This document shows, piece after piece, positions 58,992 to 64,000 of a stretch of 64,000 nt of DNA (its first letter is position 1; each line of letters begins with the position of its first letter). The notes beneath the pieces are model-generated. The model made no database searches, was not told the DNA's origin, and saw only the letters and a list, made by a program, of their open reading frames with translations. The position numbers and the translations under genes are program-made. Source of the DNA: Pseudonocardia sp. DSM 110487 (lineage in GTDB: Bacteria > Actinomycetota > Actinomycetes > Mycobacteriales > Pseudonocardiaceae); assembly GCF_019468565.1 (NCBI RefSeq), contig NZ_CP080521.1, positions 4,464,001-4,528,000 on the forward strand, written 5' to 3'.

Positions 58992-60711
58992 CGAGGGCGA
59001 GGTCCTCGGCCCGGCGCAGGTCCGCGGGCCGTAGGAGTCGCTCGTGGAGCGCGCCCTCGGCCAGGAGCCGGGCGCGCTCGACGCCGGGCAGGCAGCCGCT
59101 CTCCAGCGGGGGAGTCCACCACTGGCCGTCCAGCCGGACGGCGAGGTTGGCCGTGCAGGACTCGGTGACCTCGCCGCGCTCGTTCACCAGCACCACGTCG
59201 TCGGCCGACGGATGCCGGGCCAGCCGCGCCGAGTACGGCTCGCGCAGGCTGGTTTTGTGGTGCGGCCAGGACACGGCGGAGTCGATCGGCTCCGGGTCGA
59301 TCGCCAGGCGGACAGGGCCCGCCGCGGGCCGGGGGAGCTCCTCGACGTCGACGCCGACGGTGCCGTCGCGGTAGCAGCGCAGCCGGACCCGTGCGTCGCC
59401 GGCGCCGTCGAGGCGCGTGGCGAGGGCGGTCCGGACGGTGTCGGCGTCGAAGCAGAATCCGAAGTAGCCCGCCGACGCCGCCACCCGGGCGAGGTGGGCG
59501 TCGAGCGAGCGCAGCTGCCCGGCGGTCTCGAGCCTCCCGCTTTCGTGTCTCATGGTCTCGATGAGGTGGAACTCCCGCGGGCGCGCGTCGAGCACCCGGG
59601 CCTTGGCGAGCAGCTCGGCGTACTCGGCGGCCGGCTGGGAGCCCCACGTGATCCCGCCGCCGGTGCCGTACGTCGCGCTGCCGTGCTCGCGGTCGATCAG
59701 GACGGTGCGGATCGCCACGGAGAACCGGGCCCTGAACGGCGCACCGGGAGGCGCGACCACGCCGATGGCGCCGCAGTACACGCCGCGCGGCGAGTCCTCG
59801 ACGTCGCGGATCAGCTCCATCGTGCGGGCCTTCGGGGCGCCGGTGACCGACCCGCAGGGGAACAGGGCGCGGAAGATCCCGGTCAGCCCGACGTCCGGGC
59901 GCAGCCGAGCGGTGACGTCCGAGGTCAGCTGGTGCACGGTCTCGAACCGTTCGGCGTGCAGGAGGCGCGGCACCTGCACGCTGCCCGCGGTGGCGACGCG
60001 GGCCAGATCGTTGCGAACGAGGTCGACGATCATGATGTTCTCGGCGCGCTCCTTCGGGCTGGAGCGCAGCCGGGTGACGATCCGCTCGTCCTCGGCCACC
60101 GTCCGGCCACGGGCGGCGGTGCCCTTCATCGGGCGCATGAGGATCCGGTCGCCGGAGAGCTCGAAGAACAGTTCGGGGCTCGCGCTGGCGATGACGAACC
60201 GGCCGGTGTCGAGGTAGGCGTTGTACGCCCCGCGCTGGGCGAGCGCGAGGTCCCGGTACAGCTCCTCGGGGTCGCCGTCCACGGCGCGGGTCAGCCGGGT
60301 GGTGAGGTTGCACTGGTAGGTCTCGCCCGCGGCGATCCGGGACCGCACCTCTGCAACGGCCGCCTGGTGGCGGCGCTCGTCCCACTCGGGCGCCCACGAA
60401 CCGGCAGGCCATCCGCCGGGTCCGGGGTACGGCAGCGCGGCGTCCTGTGGCCGCGCGATGCCGAACCACGCGAGGGGCAGCCCGTCGACCGGTTCCCGGG
60501 TGGTGAGGACGGGGTCGAGCCCCGATGCGGCCTCGAAGGCGACGAAGCCGAACGCCCACGCTCCCGCGGCCGTCCGGCGCTCCACCGCGTCGAGGACGCC
60601 TGCCACCTCGCCGGGCTGCCACGCCGCCAGCACCTGTTCGGCCTCGGGGAACCGCACGGCACACCCCGCCGTGAAGTCGTCGAACCGCGCCCACGGGCGA
60701 GCTGCGTGCAC
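58915..60711 (-). CDS. pabBC: Fused aminodeoxychorismate synthase component I / aminodeoxychorismate lyase
   Basis: A 598-residue two-domain protein. PabB domain (1-370): MRPMKGTAARG carries the Lys typical of PabB rather than TrpE, and FPCGSVTGAPKARTMELI is the chorismate-site motif. Class IV PLP domain (390-590): FHLIETMRHESG, SWPHHKTSLREPYSARLARH with the probable PLP lysine, and VNERGEVTESCTANLAV. It makes 4-aminobenzoate for folate with a PabA partner not seen here. GTG 60711 follows AGGA by eight bases; ATG 60762 is an alternative. Confidence 0.9.
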   Translation of the reverse strand: MHAARPWARFDDFTAGCAVRFPEAEQVLAAWQPGEVAGVLDAVERRTAAGAWAFGFVAFEAASGLDPVLTTREPVDGLPLAWFGIARPQDAALPYPGPGGWPAGSWAPEWDERRHQAAVAEVRSRIAAGETYQCNLTTRLTRAVDGDPEELYRDLALAQRGAYNAYLDTGRFVIASASPELFFELSGDRILMRPMKGTAARGRTVAEDERIVTRLRSSPKERAENIMIVDLVRNDLARVATAGSVQVPRLLHAERFETVHQLTSDVTARLRPDVGLTGIFRALFPCGSVTGAPKARTMELIRDVEDSPRGVYCGAIGVVAPPGAPFRARFSVAIRTVLIDREHGSATYGTGGGITWGSQPAAEYAELLAKARVLDARPREFHLIETMRHESGRLETAGQLRSLDAHLARVAASAGYFGFCFDADTVRTALATRLDGAGDARVRLRCYRDGTVGVDVEELPRPAAGPVRLAIDPEPIDSAVSWPHHKTSLREPYSARLARHPSADDVVLVNERGEVTESCTANLAVRLDGQWWTPPLESGCLPGVERARLLAEGALHERLLRPADLRRAEDLALVNSLRGRRPATLSGRTASRPTRRAG

Positions 60712-60772
60712 CCCACGAATCCTGCCCCCGTACCCGTGCGGCCGGATCGGCGGACCGCGCATCCGCCATGCG

Positions 60773-61780
60773 CTATTCGTCGCGCCCGACCAGTGCCTTC
60801 TCGATGGCGTCCAGCTCGGCGGGGGAGATGTCCAGGTTCTCGAGGGTGTCGAGGTTCGCGTCGAGCTGGGCGACCGACGACGCCCCGATGATCGCCGAGG
60901 TCACGGCGTCGTGCCGCAGCACCCACGCCAGCGCGAGCTGCGCGATGCTCTGGCCGCGCTCCGCGGCGATCGGAGCGATCCGCCGGACGGTCGCGATCCG
61001 CTCCTCGGTGATGGACGACGCCGTGAGGTAGCGGCCGCCCGCCGCGCGGGAGTCGGCCGGGATGCCGTCGAGGTAGCGGTCGGTGAGCACGCCCTGTTCG
61101 AGCGGGGAGAAGACGACCGCGCCCACGGCCTCGGCGTCGAGGACGTCCAGCAGCGACGGCTCGCCCTCCTCGATGCGGCGGTCGAGCATCGAGTAGCGCG
61201 GCTGGTGCAGCGTGAGGGGCGTGCCCAGGTCGCGCAGGATCGCGGCGGCGCGGGCGGTGTCCGCCGGCGAGTAGGAGGAGATCCCGGCGTAGAGCGCCTT
61301 GCCGGCCCGCACGGCGCTCGCGAGCGCGCCCATCGTCTCCTCGAGGGGAGTGTCCGGGTCGCGGCGGTGGCTGTAGAAGACGTCGACGTAGTCGAGTCCC
61401 ATGCGTCGCAACGACTGGTCGAGGCTCGCGGTGAGGTACTTGCGCGAGCCGCCGTCGCCGTAGGGGCCGGGCCACATGTCGTAGCCGGCTTTCGTAGAGA
61501 TGATCAGCTCGTCGCGGTAGCGCATGAGGTCGTGGCGCAGGATCTCGCCGAAGGTGAGCTCGGCTGCGCCGTAGGGCGGGCCGTAGTTGTTGGCGAGATC
61601 GACGTGGGTGACGCCTCGGTCGAACGCTCGGAAGAGGATCGCCTTCTGCACCTCGCGCGGCTTGTCCTCGCCGAAGTTGTGCCAGAGGCCCAGCGAGATG
61701 CGGGGCAGGACGAGGCCGGACCGGCCGGCGCGCCGGTAGATGTCGTGCTCGTAACGCTGCTCGGCCGCGATGTAGGGCAT
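60773..61780 (-). CDS. Aldo/keto reductase (YghZ/Gpr-like)
   Basis: A 335-residue TIM-barrel AKR. The catalytic Asp and Tyr are in THVDLANNYGPPYG and Lys in LIISTKAGYDMWPGPYGDGG; the His is in DVFYSHRRDPDTPLEE. The glycine-rich WPGPYGDGGSRKYL loop is typical of the L-glyceraldehyde-3-phosphate reductase/potassium-channel beta-subunit-like group, which detoxifies aldehydes with NADPH. ATG 61780 starts the conserved N-terminus. Confidence 0.88.
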   Translation of the reverse strand: MPYIAAEQRYEHDIYRRAGRSGLVLPRISLGLWHNFGEDKPREVQKAILFRAFDRGVTHVDLANNYGPPYGAAELTFGEILRHDLMRYRDELIISTKAGYDMWPGPYGDGGSRKYLTASLDQSLRRMGLDYVDVFYSHRRDPDTPLEETMGALASAVRAGKALYAGISSYSPADTARAAAILRDLGTPLTLHQPRYSMLDRRIEEGEPSLLDVLDAEAVGAVVFSPLEQGVLTDRYLDGIPADSRAAGGRYLTASSITEERIATVRRIAPIAAERGQSIAQLALAWVLRHDAVTSAIIGASSVAQLDANLDTLENLDISPAELDAIEKALVGRDE

Positions 61781-61868
61781 GACGATCAGTCTTGCACCCT
61801 GGTGCGTGGACCCGTTCATCCGTATTCTGGATCCACTTTGCTCGCTCTAGGATTCATGAGGTCGCGGG

Positions 61869-63179
61869 ATGCTGAAGCAGGCGGACAACGAGCGCGTCAC
61901 GCGGTCCGGGCCCGGAACGCCGCTCGGCCGCCTGATGCGCGCCTACTGGCAGCCCGCGGCGCTCGTGTCCGAGATGCCCGCGGACCGTCCGGTGAAGGCG
62001 GTGCGGCTGCTGGGCGAGGACCTCGTGCTCTTCCGGCGCGAGGGCGGCTGGGGCCTGGTGGGCCGGTTCTGCGCCCACCGGGGCGTCGACCTGTCCTTCG
62101 GCCGGCTGGAGGACGGCGGCCTGCGGTGCCTCTACCACGGCTGGCTCTACGGCCCGGACGGTCGCTGCCTGGAGCAGCCGGCCGAGCCGGAGCACTCGAC
62201 GTTCGCCTCCAGGGTGCGGATCCCGAGTTACCCCTGCGAGGAGCGCAACGGGATCGTCTTCGCCTACCTCGGTGAGGGCGATCCGCCCCCGTTCCCGGAC
62301 TACGACTGCTTCACCGCGCCCGACGCGTACACGTTCGCGTTCAAGGGGCTCTGGGAGTGCAACTGGCTGCAGGGCGTCGAGGGCGGGATCGACCCGAGCC
62401 ACGTGTCGTTCCTGCACCGGTTCGTCGGCGAGGACCCGCGCGAGGTCTACGGCCGGCAGTTCAGCGAGGTCGTCGAGGGCACCGACAAGAAGCTCTCGGA
62501 GCTGGTGGCCGAGAACTACCGGCCCGACATCGAGGTGGAGGAGGACGCGCACGGGCTGCGGGTCTACGCGGTGCGGCGGCTCACCGAGCGGCTCAAGCAC
62601 GTCCGCGTGACGAACCTGGTGTTCCCCAACGCCTTCGTCGTGCCGTTCGGCAACGACCGGGTCTTCTGCCAGTGGCACGTGCCGATCGACGACGAGAACC
62701 ACTACTGGTACATGATCTTCTACGACTTCGCGGCGGAGACGGACAAGGAGACGCTGCTCGCCCAGCGGCTCTCCGAGGTCTCGCTGCCCGACTACCGGCC
62801 GCTGCGCAACCGCGACAACGACTGGGGTTTCGACCCCATTGAGCAGCGCGATCTGACCTACACGGGCATGGGGCTGGACATCAACGTCCATGACCAGTGG
62901 GCCGTCGAGAGCATGGGCCGGGTCCAGGACCGCACGGTGGAACGGCTCGGCGTCTCCGACCGGGCCATCACCGCCAACCGGCGCATGCTCCTGCGCGCGA
63001 TCGACGCGTTCGAGGCCGGGCGCCCGACCCCCGGCCTGCCGATCGACGCCCCGTCGGCCCGCGCCCTCACCGGGCCACTCGCCGTCGACACGATCGCTCC
63101 CGCAGAGGGCTGGGAACAGGCATGGCGTGACCGAGAACGGGAACGCAGGCTCCGATCGCCATGGGCCGCCGGTGCGTAG
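61869..63179 (+). CDS. Rieske non-heme iron oxygenase, alpha-subunit type
   Basis: A 436-residue Rieske oxygenase. The 2Fe-2S cluster ligands are CAHRGVD (near 71-77) and CLYHGW (near 92-97). The mononuclear iron site is in EGGIDPSHVSFLHR (near 172-185). The fold resembles the phthalate 4,5-dioxygenase/demethylase branch, which often removes O- or N-methyl groups. No reductase or ferredoxin gene is adjacent. It is followed almost immediately by a glutamine-synthetase-like gene, a pairing known from aniline and alkylamine catabolism. Confidence 0.87.
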   Translation: MLKQADNERVTRSGPGTPLGRLMRAYWQPAALVSEMPADRPVKAVRLLGEDLVLFRREGGWGLVGRFCAHRGVDLSFGRLEDGGLRCLYHGWLYGPDGRCLEQPAEPEHSTFASRVRIPSYPCEERNGIVFAYLGEGDPPPFPDYDCFTAPDAYTFAFKGLWECNWLQGVEGGIDPSHVSFLHRFVGEDPREVYGRQFSEVVEGTDKKLSELVAENYRPDIEVEEDAHGLRVYAVRRLTERLKHVRVTNLVFPNAFVVPFGNDRVFCQWHVPIDDENHYWYMIFYDFAAETDKETLLAQRLSEVSLPDYRPLRNRDNDWGFDPIEQRDLTYTGMGLDINVHDQWAVESMGRVQDRTVERLGVSDRAITANRRMLLRAIDAFEAGRPTPGLPIDAPSARALTGPLAVDTIAPAEGWEQAWRDRERERRLRSPWAAGA

Positions 63180-63180
63180 C

Positions 63181-64000
63181 GTGGACGAGCGCCCGGTCTC
63201 CGAGGCGGGCGGCGGGAGCGCCGTGCGCCCGATGCTCGCGACCGACCGGGAGGGCTTCGTGGCCCGCCACGAGCTCTGGGACGACGCCAAGCACGCCGCG
63301 GCCGCCCAGCTGCGGCGGGTGGTCGACGAGCTGGGCGTCGAGCGGGTGCGCATCGGGTTCGCCGACCAGCACGGGGTGGTGCACGGCAAGACCGTCACGC
63401 GCGAGGCGCTGCCGGCGGCCCTGCGCTCGGGCATCACCGCGCCGTCGTCGCTGCTGCTCAAGGACACCGCGGGCCGCACCGTCGCGCCGGTCTTCAGCGC
63501 CGACCCCGGCCTCGGGGTCGAGGGCTTCGCCGGGATCGGCGACGTCGTACTGGTGCCGGACCCGACGACCTTCCGGGTGCTGCCATGGTCGCGCGACACC
63601 GGGTGGCTGCTGTCGGACGTGCACTTCCCCGACGGCAGGCCGGTGCCGTTCTGCACGCGTAGCCTGCTGCGCGGCGAGCTGGGGCGGCTCGCGGCAACCG
63701 GGCTCGAGCTGACCGTCGGCGTGGAGCTGGAGTTCCACGTCTTCGGCGAGCCCGGCCCCGACGGCGTTCCGGTGCCGCTCAGTACGGGAGGGCAGCTCCT
63801 GCACGAGGAGGGCCTCGACCGCCACGACGAGCTCGTCCGCACCCTGCACCGCGGGCTCACCGACCTCGACCTGCCCGTCCGCACGCTGGAACTGGAGTTC
63901 GGGCCGAGCCAGTTCGAGATCACCATGGCGGCCCGCGCCGCGCACCTTGCCGCGGACGACGTCGTGCTCGCGCGCGCCGCGATCCGGCAGCTGTGCCTGC
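63181..64000 (+). CDS. Glutamine-synthetase-like ligase (partial, runs off the window)
   Basis: At least 273 residues of a GS-fold protein remain open to the window end. They include an N-terminal beta-Grasp domain (RIGFADQHGVVHGKTVTREA), the metal-binding Glu pair in VGVELEFHVFGE and EFGPSQFEITMAA. GTG 63181 is one base after the Rieske stop; an in-frame GTG at 63127 would overlap it by 53 bases. Beside a Rieske oxygenase it is more likely a gamma-glutamyl-amine ligase than a housekeeping GlnA. Confidence 0.8.
   Translation, partial: MDERPVSEAGGGSAVRPMLATDREGFVARHELWDDAKHAAAAQLRRVVDELGVERVRIGFADQHGVVHGKTVTREALPAALRSGITAPSSLLLKDTAGRTVAPVFSADPGLGVEGFAGIGDVVLVPDPTTFRVLPWSRDTGWLLSDVHFPDGRPVPFCTRSLLRGELGRLAATGLELTVGVELEFHVFGEPGPDGVPVPLSTGGQLLHEEGLDRHDELVRTLHRGLTDLDLPVRTLELEFGPSQFEITMAARAAHLAADDVVLARAAIRQLCL

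Noticed and set aside
1..64000. tRNA or rRNA genes, replication origin, prophage attachment sites
   Set aside because: No cloverleaf, rRNA-like or DnaA-box cluster was seen by eye; a tRNAscan or Infernal run would be needed to exclude small RNAs fully.

Overview
The window is very GC-rich, with GTG starts, GTGA/ATGA stop-start overlaps and almost no intergenic space. It encodes actinobacterial families (DUF222/HNH, CtpE-type ATPase, DUF6247, Tat lipoproteins). It fits the chromosome of a soil actinomycete such as a Pseudonocardiaceae member; that placement is inferred from style and gene content, not from a marker gene.

Layout. 1-3.8 kb: tail of an aromatic catabolic operon (FAH hydrolase, flavin monooxygenase) facing an acyl-CoA ligase. 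4-7.4 kb: soluble PAS/GAF histidine kinase, SDR and NarL-type response regulator. 7.4-12.9 kb: a secreted phosphatase/nuclease-like lipoprotein and a one-carbon block (LigM-type O-demethylase, MetF-like, PurU), divergent from a formyltransferase across a 165-bp foldback element. 12.8-15 kb: cNMP-domain histidine kinase and a toxin-antitoxin pair. 15-21 kb: a polyamine-type ABC importer divergent from an S10 peptidase, plus a LysE exporter.

21-28.5 kb: an oligopeptide-type ABC transporter, a ureohydrolase and a metallo-beta-lactamase-fold hydrolase form one tightly coupled operon behind a clear guanidine-I (ykkC) riboswitch, so this is a guanidine-responsive uptake and degradation operon.

28.6-40.7 kb: a 2OG/Fe(II) oxygenase pair, then a methylated-amine nitrogen/carbon system: Amt, a cupin, three dimethylamine-monooxygenase-type subunits, gamma-glutamylmethylamide synthetase, three N-methylglutamate synthase-type subunits, a lone DAO-family flavoenzyme and an XRE-cupin regulator. 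The heterotetrameric N-methylglutamate dehydrogenase expected downstream is not present. Amt and the glutamylamide synthetase share a promoter-proximal motif.

40.7-56 kb is an accessory zone: a P450 remnant, a 168-bp CTAG-flanked foldback element, MerR/MFS efflux, a second MFS pump, NUDIX, alpha/beta hydrolase, Crp/Fnr and GNAT genes, a DUF222/HNH endonuclease with 15-bp tandem repeats, Tn3 and GNAT debris, a DrrAB exporter with an HxlR regulator next to a truncated hydrolase, and a frameshifted IS3-type element. 56-64 kb returns to chromosomal genes: CtpE-like ATPase, fused PabBC, aldo-keto reductase, a Rieske oxygenase and a glutamine-synthetase-like gene running off the end.

Some long open frames, especially one of about 4 kb on the plus strand opposite the transporter operon, are antisense shadows and are left out.
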